A stretch of 64,000 nt of DNA from NCBI GenBank assembly GCA_002382665.1, contig DFZA01000015.1, forward strand, positions 1-64,000, in the 5' to 3' direction. Shown here one piece after another: positions 33,992-43,090 of this stretch (its first letter is position 1; each line of letters opens with the position of its first letter). The stretch is from Peptococcaceae bacterium UBA4068 (lineage in GTDB: Bacteria > Bacillota > Dehalobacteriia > UBA4068). The position numbers were made by a program, and so were the translations under genes. A model generated the notes under the pieces. That model did no database searches. It was not told where the DNA came from and was given only the letters and a program-made list of their open reading frames with translations.

Positions 33992-34031
33992 AATCGTTAG
34001 CCGTATAACCATTTAAAAGGAGACCATGACC

Positions 34032-34520
34032 ATGCAGATGGATAATATCTCTATCGGTAAGTTATTTTCGATTGCCGGTCGAATGCATCATTTATATATA
34101 AAAACAAAACTTGCTGAGGCTGGTTTAGATGAAATCTCTAACCCGCATCTTTTGTTTTTAATCTATCAAAGTCAGGTGGAAGACAAGCAAATTACGCAAA
34201 AAAGCATTGCGGATACTCTTGGCGTATCGGCTGCCGCGATTGCTATTTCTCTAAGGCGGATGGCAAATAATGGCCTGATCGAAAAAAGCACCGCGGAGGA
34301 TGATAACCGGTTTCGTTATGTAAAACTAAGCGAAAAAGGGTTGGCAATGATCTCCCAATGCAAAAACTTAGCAAAGAACGCCGACCATAACCTCTTTACT
34401 GATTTCAGCGAAGCTGACCAGCAGCAATTTTGTCAATACCTATCACGAATTATCGCCAATCTTCATAAAGCTGGCGTAACAGCGCCCGCCAATTTCTGCG
34501 GAGGAAAAGTTAATGATTAA
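34032..34520 (+). CDS. MarR-family transcriptional regulator
   Basis: This 162-residue winged-helix protein has the MarR layout: helical dimer ends, ITQKSIADTLGVSAAAIAISLRRM as the HTH (about residues 57-79) and the wing with EDDNRFRYVKLSEKG. It probably represses its own operon and so controls the two ABC exporter genes it precedes and overlaps (8 bases). The inducer would be a drug or toxic metabolite; this is inference. The start at 34032 is nine bases after AGGAG; ATG 34026 is too close. Confidence 0.9.
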   Translation: MQMDNISIGKLFSIAGRMHHLYIKTKLAEAGLDEISNPHLLFLIYQSQVEDKQITQKSIADTLGVSAAAIAISLRRMANNGLIEKSTAEDDNRFRYVKLSEKGLAMISQCKNLAKNADHNLFTDFSEADQQQFCQYLSRIIANLHKAGVTAPANFCGGKVND

Positions 34521-36246
34521 GAGATTCTATCCTTTTATTAAAGAATACAAAAAATATCTTATTCTCGGCCCCCTATGCGTAACCATTGAAGTTATCTGCG
34601 AACTATTGATGCCCTATTTGATGGCAAAAATCGTGGATATCGGTATTCCGGCGCTCAATAACAGTTATATTTTGCATATCGGCATTATCATGGCTATACT
34701 TGCCGTTATCGCCATTGCCGGCGGCTGCGCCAATATGTTCTTTTCATCCTATGCCGCAATGGGATTCGGCGCCAATCTGCGTCGCTCCATATTCGATAAA
34801 GTACAGGACTTTTCATTTGGTAATATTGATAAATTCAGCACTGCTTCGCTGGTTACCCGTCTGACTAACGATGTTTATCAGATTCAACAGACGATTCTTT
34901 TATCCCTAAGACTATTGGTTCGCGCGCCTTTGATGTTTATCTGCGCGCTGGTGTTAACACTAAGCATTAACCCCCGCCTGGCTTCGATTATCTGTATTGC
35001 CATACCGATTCTTTTGCTGGCCGTATTTTTGATACTTCGACGCGCTTATAGTTTATTTGCGACAATGCAGCGAAAACTTGATGATTTAAACGGCAAGGTC
35101 CAGGAAAATTTGATCGGTATTCGTGTCGTAAAATCTTTCGTCAGAGAAGACTACGAAAAAGATAAATTTCAGCAAGCCAACGATGCTTTGATGCGCGCCG
35201 GCCTGCGCGCCGCGGGATTGGTAATTATCCTCTTCCCGATCATGATGCTGATTCTAAACGGCACGACAATCGCCACAATCTGGGTCGGTGGCAATATGGT
35301 TGGCACCGGTTTGATGGGTACCGGAGAATTAATCAGCTTTGTCAGTTACATTTTACAAATACTGATGAGCCTGATGATGATTTCCTTTGTCTTACTGATG
35401 CTGGCCCGCTCCAAAGCCAGTGCCAACAGAATCATCGAGGTATTGGAAACCTGTCCGGATATCGTCGATTTACCCCAAACAAAAGTTCCGACTGAAAATA
35501 CGCAGCGCGGTAAACTCGAATTTAAAAATGTATCCTTTAAATATAATGCCGAATCTGAAAACAATGTCATCAATAATATCAGCTTTACCGCGCAATCGGG
35601 AGGTGTAATCGCTATCGTCGGCGCTACCGGCAGCGGCAAAAGCACCCTGGTCAATCTGATACCGCGACTCTATGATGTCAGCGAAGGACAAATATTATTA
35701 AATAACATAGATATCCGCGAATATCCTTTGCATGCGTTACGACAGCAAATCGGCATGGTATTGCAGAAAAATGTCCTCTTTTCGGGTACGATCCGCGAAA
35801 ACCTACTCTGGGGCAATATGGACGCCGAAGACCGCGAAATCAGCAAAGCAGCCGACGCCGCCCAGGCGGAAGATTTTATCAAGAGCTTTCCGGAAAGTTA
35901 TCAAAGCGAATTAGGCCAATCAGGCGTCAACCTCTCCGGCGGTCAGAAACAGCGTTTATGTATCGCCCGCGCTATGCTGAAAAATCCGGCAGTATTAATA
36001 TTGGATGACAGCACCAGCGCAGTTGACAGCGCCACCGAAGCCAATCTGCGTAAGTCTTTTTACGAAGACTTTAAGGATACAACCGTTATTATTATTGCTC
36101 AGCGCATCTCCTCTATTGTGGAAGCAGATAAAATTCTCGTGCTTGACGATGGTAAGCTGGTCGGATTTGGCAACCATCAACAACTGATGGCCGAGAATCA
36201 GATCTACCGAGAAATCTACTATTCCCAGCAGGAGGTGATTGACTAA
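34513..36246 (+). CDS. ABC exporter half-transporter with degenerate catalytic site
   Basis: This 577-residue protein joins a six-helix type IV exporter domain (about residues 15-300) to a nucleotide-binding domain with Walker A GATGSGKST near 375, the signature LSGGQKQR and Walker B LILDDSTSAVD. The residue after Walker B is Asp, where the catalytic Glu is normal, so this half probably holds the non-hydrolysing site. It should pair with the next protein into a heterodimer of the LmrCD/BmrCD/TM287-288 type. GGAGG lies nine bases before the ATG. Confidence 0.9.
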   Translation: MIKRFYPFIKEYKKYLILGPLCVTIEVICELLMPYLMAKIVDIGIPALNNSYILHIGIIMAILAVIAIAGGCANMFFSSYAAMGFGANLRRSIFDKVQDFSFGNIDKFSTASLVTRLTNDVYQIQQTILLSLRLLVRAPLMFICALVLTLSINPRLASIICIAIPILLLAVFLILRRAYSLFATMQRKLDDLNGKVQENLIGIRVVKSFVREDYEKDKFQQANDALMRAGLRAAGLVIILFPIMMLILNGTTIATIWVGGNMVGTGLMGTGELISFVSYILQILMSLMMISFVLLMLARSKASANRIIEVLETCPDIVDLPQTKVPTENTQRGKLEFKNVSFKYNAESENNVINNISFTAQSGGVIAIVGATGSGKSTLVNLIPRLYDVSEGQILLNNIDIREYPLHALRQQIGMVLQKNVLFSGTIRENLLWGNMDAEDREISKAADAAQAEDFIKSFPESYQSELGQSGVNLSGGQKQRLCIARAMLKNPAVLILDDSTSAVDSATEANLRKSFYEDFKDTTVIIIAQRISSIVEADKILVLDDGKLVGFGNHQQLMAENQIYREIYYSQQEVID

Positions 36247-38129
36247 TGGCTAGCAAAAACTATCAGCCTGACCCCAAAAACATGCCCAAAAACCATGGCG
36301 GTCACCCCAGCGGACCTGGAAGCCACGGATACCGAAAACCCAAAAATGCTAAAAAATCGCTCAAGCGGTTGGGGTTTTATATCGGTAAAAGTAAAGGTAA
36401 GCTGACCTTGGTATTTATCTTAATGGCTATCAGCAGCGTAGCAATGCTTGCGGCCTCCTATTTCCTTAAGCCCTTGATCAATAACTATATACTTCCAGGT
36501 GATTTTGCCGGATTGGCGCGGGCATTAGCAGTGCTTACCGTCATTGTTGTTGTCGGAGCATTAGCTTCTTATCTGCAAAACAAACTAATGATCGGTATAG
36601 CACAGAGAACCACCAATACCATACGCAAAGACTTGTTTGCCAAAATGCAGACTTTGCCTCTTAAATATTTCGATACCCACACTCACGGCGAGCTGATGAG
36701 CCGCTATACCAATGATATGGATAACATCTACATGGCTTTGGAACAAAGCCTGGTACAATTGCTTTCCAGCGCTGTTTTGTTTGTCGGCACCGTCGTACTG
36801 ATGATCGTCTTAAGCCCGCTGCTGTTTCTGATCACGGCAATTATTTTAGCAGTTATGATGCTGATCAGCAAAAAATTGGGTGGCAAAAGCCGGACTCACT
36901 TTGGGCAGCAGCAAAAGAATCTCGGTATCCTTAACGGCTTTATCGAAGAAAGCATCGAAGGCATCAAAGAAGTAAAAGTATTCAACCACGAACAGCAAAT
37001 GAAGGATGAGTTTTACGAACTCAACCGCAATTACCGCGACGCTTCGATCAAAGCTTCAATATATGCCGGCGTTATCATGCCGATTATGAACAATCTTAAC
37101 AACGTCAGTTATGCCGCTACCGCTGTATTCGGCGGTGTCTTAACAGTAATGGGAAGATTCGATATCGGTTCTCTAGCCGCCTTTCTGCAATTTTCCCGCC
37201 AGGCCGGGCAACCGATCAATCAGATTACCGCCCAACTAAACAATGTTTTTGCTGCCTTGGCCGGCGCTGAACGGATTTTTGAAGTCATGGATGAAGATTC
37301 GGAAATCGACCTCGGCCAAGTCCGTTTAATAGAGCTGGGCGACCAACAGCAGGAACGCAGTTGGGCATGGAGCGACGGACAAACACAAACACCGCTTTTA
37401 GGCGACGTCCGCTTTAACAGTGTCAATTTCTCCTATAACGGAGAAGTGCAGGTTTTAAAAGATATTTCCCTATTTGCTAAACCGGGACAAAAAATAGCGT
37501 TTGTCGGCTCAACCGGCGCTGGCAAAACCACAATCACCAATTTATTGAACCGCTTCTATGAGATACAGGAAGGCCAAATTACCTATGACGGTATTGATAT
37601 CAAGCAAATAAAAAAAGACGACCTCCGTCATTCTCTGGGTATGGTATTGCAGGACACTCACCTTTTCACAGACACAGTAATGGGAAACATCCGTTACGGG
37701 CGGCTTGATGCCACCGATGAAGATTGTATTGTCGCAGCCAAAGCTTCCGGCGCCGATGGCTTTATCCGCCGCCTGCCACAGGGATACCAGACTATACTGC
37801 GTGGCGACGGAGCCAACCTCTCACAAGGCCAACGTCAGCTATTGGCAATTGCCCGCGTCTATGTTTCCGATCCGCCGGTAATGGTTCTTGACGAAGCAAC
37901 CAGCTCCATTGATACCCGTACCGAACACTTGATAGAGCGAGGCATGGATGGCCTGATGGAAGGCAGGACGGTATTTGTAATCGCCCACCGTCTTTCGACT
38001 ATCCGCAATGCTAAAGCTATCCTCGTTTTGGAACACGGACAAATCATCGAACGCGGCAACCATCAGGAATTGCTCAATCAGCAAGGCCGCTATTATCAGC
38101 TTTATACCGGCCAACATGAACTAGAATAA
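36246..38129 (+). CDS. ABC exporter half-transporter, catalytic partner
   Basis: This 627-residue protein has a polar N-terminal extension of about 40 residues rich in Gly, Pro, His and Lys, then a six-helix membrane domain and an ATPase domain with Walker A GSTGAGKTT, LSQGQRQ and VLDEATSSID, where the catalytic Glu is present. A loop of about 30 residues (near 355-380, DQQQERSWAWSDGQTQT) precedes the ATPase domain. It overlaps the previous gene as TAATG, which supports a heterodimeric multidrug or peptide exporter. A terminator follows. Confidence 0.9.
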   Translation: MASKNYQPDPKNMPKNHGGHPSGPGSHGYRKPKNAKKSLKRLGFYIGKSKGKLTLVFILMAISSVAMLAASYFLKPLINNYILPGDFAGLARALAVLTVIVVVGALASYLQNKLMIGIAQRTTNTIRKDLFAKMQTLPLKYFDTHTHGELMSRYTNDMDNIYMALEQSLVQLLSSAVLFVGTVVLMIVLSPLLFLITAIILAVMMLISKKLGGKSRTHFGQQQKNLGILNGFIEESIEGIKEVKVFNHEQQMKDEFYELNRNYRDASIKASIYAGVIMPIMNNLNNVSYAATAVFGGVLTVMGRFDIGSLAAFLQFSRQAGQPINQITAQLNNVFAALAGAERIFEVMDEDSEIDLGQVRLIELGDQQQERSWAWSDGQTQTPLLGDVRFNSVNFSYNGEVQVLKDISLFAKPGQKIAFVGSTGAGKTTITNLLNRFYEIQEGQITYDGIDIKQIKKDDLRHSLGMVLQDTHLFTDTVMGNIRYGRLDATDEDCIVAAKASGADGFIRRLPQGYQTILRGDGANLSQGQRQLLAIARVYVSDPPVMVLDEATSSIDTRTEHLIERGMDGLMEGRTVFVIAHRLSTIRNAKAILVLEHGQIIERGNHQELLNQQGRYYQLYTGQHELE

Positions 38130-38158
38130 ATAAAAAAGCACCTGACCGCACACATAAG

Positions 38159-38197
38159 AATCGCCGCTCATTTTCCAGAATGGGCGGGGATTTTTTA
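38159..38197 (+). terminator. Terminator after the ABC exporter operon
   Basis: AATCGCCGCTCATT pairs with AATGGGCGGGGATT, with one mismatch, and is followed by TTTTTT. It insulates the exporter operon from the restriction-type cassette. Confidence 0.75.
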
Positions 38198-38325
38198 GTG
38201 TAATAAGATGGTTTATGAAGTATCTGCATTATGGGGACGCGCCTTGCGCTATTCATTATATATCAAGGAAAAATCACGAAATAATAATTATTTCTTAACA
38301 TATGGTTTGCGTTATGGTAATATAA

Positions 38326-38340
38326 TATAGGTTAGCTATA
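38326..38340 (+). promoter_or_regulatory. TATAG-GTTAG-CTATA inverted repeat, possible XRE operator
   Basis: A 5-bp inverted repeat lies 24 bases before the start of the XRE gene and overlaps a TATAAT hexamer (38338-38343). Controller proteins of restriction systems bind such sites at their own promoters; the function here is inferred from position only. Confidence 0.35.
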
Positions 38341-38364
38341 ATATGGCGCGGGAGGTTAGGCAAA

Positions 38365-38586
38365 GTGGCTATAAGTTATAACAAACTATGGAAACTGTTA
38401 ATAGATAAGAATATAAAGAAAACGGATTTACGCAAAATAGCCGGGGTTAGTACAAACGTAATCGCCAAGTTAGGCAAAAACGACCCTGTTTCAATGGAAA
38501 CGCTTGTTAAGATCTGTACCGCTCTGAAATGCGATATTGCCGACATCGTAGAAATGACAAGCGACGCAGGAAACGGGGGTAAATAA
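38365..38586 (+). CDS. XRE-family regulator (Cro/C1-type HTH)
   Basis: This 73-residue protein is a single HTH domain: KKTDLRKIAGVSTNVIAKLGKNDPVSMETLVKI spans helices 2-4, and CTALKCDIADIVEM ends it, the pattern of the YozG-like small XRE repressors. The start is GTG at 38365, eight bases after GGGAGGT. It lies two bases upstream of the methyltransferase gene and is clearly co-transcribed with it. By analogy it may be the controller (C) protein that times methylase and nuclease expression. Confidence 0.85.
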   Translation: MAISYNKLWKLLIDKNIKKTDLRKIAGVSTNVIAKLGKNDPVSMETLVKICTALKCDIADIVEMTSDAGNGGK

Positions 38587-38588
38587 TC

Positions 38589-39707
38589 ATGGCAAACAAA
38601 AAACTGGCGGTAGCAAAAGATGCAAAAAAGGACGAGTTTTATACTCAACTTTCCGATATAGAACGTGAAGCACGCCATTATAGGAACTTTTTCAAGGGTA
38701 AAGTTGTATTGTGTAATTGCGATGATCCTTTTGAAAGTAACTTTTTCAAATACTTTGCTCTTAATTTCAATTCGTTGGGGCTGAAAAAGCTGATTGCCAC
38801 CTGCTATGCAACGTCCCCTATTATATATACTCAGTTGACGCTATTCGGAAATGAAGTTGTTACAGTAAAAGAGGAAAGCACTAAGAAACCTTACAAAATC
38901 GAAATCAGCGAGGTAACGGACGAAAACCAAGACGGGCGTGTAGATCTTGCCGACGTTGAATATCTTTTGAAAAACCACAAAAACGCCTTGACGCTTTTGC
39001 AGTACGACGGCGATTTTCGTTCCGCTGAATGTATCGAGTTATTAAAGCAAGCCGATGTTGTTGTTACAAACCCGCCATTTTCGCTATTCAAAGAATATGT
39101 GGCGCAGCTTGTAGAGTACGAGAAATCTTTTATAATTATCGGTAATCAAAACGCAATAACATATAAAGAGATTTTTCCTTTGTTGAAAGATAATAAAATG
39201 TGGCTTGGTTATGGTTTTAAGGGAAATGTCGGTTTCTTTCTAAGTCCATATGAAGATTATGCCGTTTCATCTCATCATAAAGAGGGGTTAATTCGCATTT
39301 CCGGAGTTATGTGGTTTACAAACATAGATATAGAAAAACGTCACGAAGATATGATACTTTTTAAAACATACAATCCGGACGAATACCCTAAATATGAAAC
39401 GTTTGATGGTATTGACGTACGCGAAACGCAGAATATTCCTTGCGATTATTACGGCGTTATGGGTGTGCCTAAAACCTATATGAACAAGTACAACCCGGAA
39501 CAATTTGAGCTTTTAGGTTATGAACGTGAGGACGAAAATATTCAAGTCGGTATTTCCAATATGCCCGAAGAATTTTTACAAGCATACAGGACGCAAGGAG
39601 GGACGGGGCATTACACAAAAGGCATGAAAATGCTCTGCTATTATGACAAAGACGGAAAAGCAAAAATACCGTTTTCACGAATTCTAATCAAGAGAAAGCA
39701 GGTGTAA
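38589..39707 (+). CDS. EcoRI-family adenine-specific DNA methyltransferase
   Basis: This 372-residue protein resembles M.EcoRI over much of its length: DEFYTQLSDIE near residues 15-25, VVLCNCDDPFESNFFKYF near residues 39-56, the catalytic motif NPPF at 161-164 with SLFKEYVAQL, and IIGNQNAITYKE. It should place N6-methyladenine on DNA. The target sequence cannot be read, although GAATTC is that of M.EcoRI. Residues 111-122 form an EF-hand-like loop (DENQDGRVDLAD). The cassette is visibly more AT-rich than the exporter genes before it. It is followed two bases later by a DUF262-HNH nuclease gene. Confidence 0.9.
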   Translation: MANKKLAVAKDAKKDEFYTQLSDIEREARHYRNFFKGKVVLCNCDDPFESNFFKYFALNFNSLGLKKLIATCYATSPIIYTQLTLFGNEVVTVKEESTKKPYKIEISEVTDENQDGRVDLADVEYLLKNHKNALTLLQYDGDFRSAECIELLKQADVVVTNPPFSLFKEYVAQLVEYEKSFIIIGNQNAITYKEIFPLLKDNKMWLGYGFKGNVGFFLSPYEDYAVSSHHKEGLIRISGVMWFTNIDIEKRHEDMILFKTYNPDEYPKYETFDGIDVRETQNIPCDYYGVMGVPKTYMNKYNPEQFELLGYEREDENIQVGISNMPEEFLQAYRTQGGTGHYTKGMKMLCYYDKDGKAKIPFSRILIKRKQV

Positions 39708-39709
39708 AT

Positions 39710-40804
39710 ATGAAAATCAAGCTAAACGAAATTCCCGTTCATGAAGTTGTCAAGGGCTATATAGACAGCGCTGAAAATGGCGTTGTCGGTTATAACGGAC
39801 GCTTAAATATTCGTCCTGCTTTTCAGCGTGAATTCATCTACAAAGACAAGCAGCGAGATGAAGTCATTCGCACGGTACAAAAGAATTTTCCGCTCAATGT
39901 TATGTATTGGGTACTCTCCGACGACGGTAATTTTGAAGTTCTTGACGGGCAACAACGCACAATTAGCCTTTGCCAATATGTGAACGGCGATTATTCCATT
40001 GACCATATGGGCTTTGATAACCTGACCAAAACAGAAAGACAGCAAATTTTAGACTACACCTTAATGATTTATATTTGCGAGGGAACAGACAAGGAAAAAT
40101 TAGACTGGTTCAAAATCATAAACATAGCGGGCGAGCAATTGACCGCGCAGGAGTTACGCAATGCCATTTATACGGGCGAATGGCTAACCGAAGCAAAGAA
40201 ATATTTCAGTAAAACAGCTTGCCCCGCCTACACCATAGCAAGCGATTATTTGAACGGTTCGCTAAACCGTCAAAATTACCTTGAAACCGCTATCCGCTGG
40301 CTTGCATCGCGCGACGACAAGGAAATTGAAGATTATATGGCAGAACACCAGCACGACACGAATTGTAATGAATTATGGCTTTACTTTCAGACCGTTATAA
40401 ATTGGGTAAAAGCAACTTTCCCCGTATATCGAAGTAAGGAAATGAGCGGGCTTGAGTGGGGCATTTTCTACAATAAATACAGCGCAGGCAAGTATGATCC
40501 GAAACAGCTTGAAGCGCGTATTGTTGACCTTATGGATAATGAAGATGTAACAAAGTATTCCGGCATTTATGAATATCTGCTTGACGGTGACGAACGGCAT
40601 TTAAACATAAGAGCGTTTACCCCAAAAATGGCACGGCAGGCATATGAGCGGCAAAAGGGTATTTGTCCTAAGTGTAAAAAGCATTTTGATATTGACGAAA
40701 TGCAAGCAGATCATATTACTCCGTGGAGCAAGGGCGGCAAAACAATACCGGAAAACTGTCAAATGCTTTGTGACGATTGTAACAGACGTAAAAGCAATGT
40801 GTAA
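39710..40804 (+). CDS. DUF262-HNH nuclease
   Basis: This 364-residue protein has an N-terminal DUF262 domain with RPAFQREF near residues 35-42 and the DGQQR motif at 79-83, the NTP-using module of GmrSD-like type IV enzymes. At the C-terminus is an HNH nuclease: CPKC at 319-322, DH at 334-335, Asn349 and CDDC at 354-357. There is no DUF1524, the usual partner of DUF262. It lies two bases after the EcoRI-type methyltransferase gene and ends before a terminator, so it is the probable restriction component. Whether it cuts unmethylated or modified DNA is open. Confidence 0.85.
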   Translation: MKIKLNEIPVHEVVKGYIDSAENGVVGYNGRLNIRPAFQREFIYKDKQRDEVIRTVQKNFPLNVMYWVLSDDGNFEVLDGQQRTISLCQYVNGDYSIDHMGFDNLTKTERQQILDYTLMIYICEGTDKEKLDWFKIINIAGEQLTAQELRNAIYTGEWLTEAKKYFSKTACPAYTIASDYLNGSLNRQNYLETAIRWLASRDDKEIEDYMAEHQHDTNCNELWLYFQTVINWVKATFPVYRSKEMSGLEWGIFYNKYSAGKYDPKQLEARIVDLMDNEDVTKYSGIYEYLLDGDERHLNIRAFTPKMARQAYERQKGICPKCKKHFDIDEMQADHITPWSKGGKTIPENCQMLCDDCNRRKSNV

Positions 40805-40871
40805 TGCGATTATTGCGGGTTATTTTTGAGTAAAAGCTAGTATATTTAAGCAACAAACAAGCGACAAATTC

Positions 40872-40920
40872 AAAAAACACGGCTAAACCCTTGATTTTAC
40901 AAGGATTTAGCCGTGTTTTA
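40872..40920. terminator. Bidirectional terminator at the end of the cassette
   Basis: AAAACACGGCTAAA and its complement, extended by CCTTG/CAAGG, form a long stem with T runs on both ends. It ends the restriction-type cassette and the convergent ACT-domain gene. Confidence 0.9.
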
Positions 40921-40970
40921 TATATTTTTGCTCAAAATTACATTAATTGCTAGACCTTGCTTGTTTTATT

Positions 40971-41414
40971 TTAACCTTGAATTGTCTGCTCTGATAATTC
41001 TTCATTAGAAAGCAGTTTAATATTTCCTTTTTCCAAAATTGCGTTAGCTTCCGATTTTTTATCTACTTTGAGTATCAATATAGCATACTGCGGATCATTG
41101 CCAAAGAAGGCATAAGAATATTCAAGATTGATGCCGGCGTCCCAGAGTAATTTTAAAACATTATTCATACCGCCGGGCTGATTGGGAATCTGCACGGCCA
41201 GTACTTCACTTTCAATTACGGTAATGCCGTCTTCCTTCAATTTCTCATAAGCGGTTTGGGGATTATCAACAATCATTCTGATAATACCAAAATCGGCGGT
41301 ATCAGCAATAGATAAAGCACGAATATTAATTTTATTACGGGATAAACAATCGGTAATGGCGATCAGACGTCCTTTTTTATTTTCCAGAAAAACAGAAATT
41401 TGTTTTATAGACAA
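40971..41414 (-). CDS. ACT-domain protein
   Basis: This 147-residue protein has two tandem ACT domains; the start SIKQISVFLENKKGRL is typical of the ACT proteins encoded beside phenylacetate-CoA ligases. ACT domains bind amino acids and regulate metabolic enzymes. The start is TTG at 41414, six bases after GGAGGTG; an ATG five codons upstream overlaps the ribosome site and is unlikely. It follows the ligase gene at 63 bases and shares its T-box control. Confidence 0.8.
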   Translation of the reverse strand: MSIKQISVFLENKKGRLIAITDCLSRNKINIRALSIADTADFGIIRMIVDNPQTAYEKLKEDGITVIESEVLAVQIPNQPGGMNNVLKLLWDAGINLEYSYAFFGNDPQYAILILKVDKKSEANAILEKGNIKLLSNEELSEQTIQG

Positions 41415-41477
41415 ATTAATCACCTCCATTAATAAAAAGTTCCCTATTGATTATTTCATTCCTGCCGGTATTTGAAG

Positions 41478-42776
41478 CTATATTTTTCTTCTATCGGTAA
41501 CACGTACCGCTTTACCTTCAAAACGGGTTAAAGAGTGCGGTTCCGAAAGCGTAATTTTGCAGGCCAAACCAAGTGTCTGCTCAATATTGCGTTTAATTTT
41601 ATCACGCAAGGCTTCTAACACGCGAATTTCGTCTGAGAGCATACTTTCCGATAACTCCACCTGAACCTCCAAAGTATCAAGGCTGCCCTGGCGGTCAACT
41701 GTTATATGGTAGTAGGGCGAAGTCTGACCCATTTCCATTAATACCGATTCAATTTGTGAAGGGAATACATTGACGCCACGGATAATCAGCATATCGTCGC
41801 TGCGGCCAAGTATCCTCCCCATCCGTACATGCGTCCGTCCGCAGTCGCATGGTCCATAATGGAGACTGGTCAAATCGTGAGTCCGATAGCGGATCATTGG
41901 AATACCCTTTTTAGTCAAGCATGTAATTACCAATTCACCAACTTTGCCTTCCGGCAGCAGTTCGCCGCTATCCGGATCAATTACTTCCGGATAATAATAA
42001 TCGTCAAATATATGATTGCCGCATCTGGCTTCGCATTCCATTGATACGCCGGGGCCGCATATTTCACTCAAACCATAGATATCAAAAGCTTTGATATTGA
42101 GCTTTTTTTCTATATTATTACGCATAGCATCGCTCCAGGGCTCTGCACCAAAAATACCGCGTTTTAAGCATAGTTCCTGCGGATCAATATTATTTTCCGC
42201 TAATACTTCGATCATATATGTAGCAAAAGAAGGCGTACAGCAAATAGCGGTGACGCCAAAATCTTTCATCATCATCGTCTGCCGTTTAGAATTGCCTACC
42301 GATGACGGCAATACAGCCGCACCGATTTTTTCAACGCCGTAATGTAATCCCAATCCACCTGTAAACAGTCCATAACCATATGATACCTGGATAATATCAT
42401 TATTGTTACACCCGGCAGCCGTCAAGCCACGAGCCACAGTTTCCGACCATGTGTCAATATCTTCTTTAGTATATCCGACAGTAGTCGGTTTGCCGGTAGT
42501 ACCTGAGGATGCATGAATGCGCACTATTTCACTCATCGGTGCGCCAAAACGGCCAAAAGGATAACTGTCACGCAAATCCTGCTTGGAGGTAAAAGGCAGG
42601 GTGGTTATGTCTTCCAGTCTCTTAATATCTTGCGGCAGCAAACCCTTGTCATCCATGCTTTTTCGGAATGGAGCCACATGGTCATAAGCATATTTGACAA
42701 TGTTTTGCAATCGCTCCAATTGCAACGCTGCTCTTTGATCGCGGCTCATACACTCCGCTTGTTGGTTCCAATACAT
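41478..42776 (-). CDS. Phenylacetate-CoA ligase
   Basis: This 432-residue adenylate-forming enzyme activates phenylacetate or another aryl acid with ATP and CoA. The AMP-binding motif SSGTTGKPT lies near residues 91-99; YGLSEICGPGVSMEC and RTHDLTSLHYGPCDCGRTH, with the zinc-type Cys pair, are typical of the PaaK family. The length is normal for this family (about 430). AGGAGG lies eight bases before the ATG. The leader is a T-box, so transcription depends on uncharged tRNA, apparently tRNA-Phe. This suggests a role in fermentative or salvage metabolism of aromatic amino acids. Confidence 0.9.
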   Translation of the reverse strand: MYWNQQAECMSRDQRAALQLERLQNIVKYAYDHVAPFRKSMDDKGLLPQDIKRLEDITTLPFTSKQDLRDSYPFGRFGAPMSEIVRIHASSGTTGKPTTVGYTKEDIDTWSETVARGLTAAGCNNNDIIQVSYGYGLFTGGLGLHYGVEKIGAAVLPSSVGNSKRQTMMMKDFGVTAICCTPSFATYMIEVLAENNIDPQELCLKRGIFGAEPWSDAMRNNIEKKLNIKAFDIYGLSEICGPGVSMECEARCGNHIFDDYYYPEVIDPDSGELLPEGKVGELVITCLTKKGIPMIRYRTHDLTSLHYGPCDCGRTHVRMGRILGRSDDMLIIRGVNVFPSQIESVLMEMGQTSPYYHITVDRQGSLDTLEVQVELSESMLSDEIRVLEALRDKIKRNIEQTLGLACKITLSEPHSLTRFEGKAVRVTDRRKI

Positions 42777-42800
42777 AATTATATCCTCCTATCTTAAAAA

Positions 42801-43084
42801 CAAAAAAACTTCGCGTCCTTATAAAGGACGGAAGTATTCCGCGGTACCACCTTAATTGGTTGTTCTAACGCAACCCACTCATCAATACAGGAGAAACTTC
42901 TCCGATATCTATTTCCTGTAACGGGGAAAAACCGTCCAAGACTACTCAAAACTTTTCATCCGGCTGCTCGGGAGTGAATTTCCAGTCCGCCGCTTTAGAA
43001 TGCTTTCAGTCTTAGGCATTCATTCCCTGGAAAAGCGGTTGAAGATTGTACTTATCTCCGTCAAAGCTTTTACATATATATTTG
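42801..43084 (-). ncRNA. T-box riboswitch leader, specifier probably UUC (Phe)
   Basis: The minus-strand leader contains the T-box AAGGTGGTACCGCGG (42839-42853), a terminator (42802-42834: CTTC and CGTCCTT paired, then seven T's) and a stem I region with GGAAATTCACTCCCGAG. By alignment to known leaders, the specifier is TTC at 42976-42978, a Phe codon. The antiterminator bulge reads TGGT, which fits a tRNA with discriminator A, as in the tRNA-Phe at 7295-7370. The leader raises expression of the ligase and ACT genes when tRNA-Phe is uncharged. The 5' end is set by the promoter. Confidence 0.85.
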
Positions 43085-43090
43085 TGGTTG

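Noticed and set aside
38589..40804. Classical EcoRI restriction-modification pair
   Set aside because: The nuclease partner has DUF262 and HNH motifs and no resemblance to the EcoRI endonuclease.
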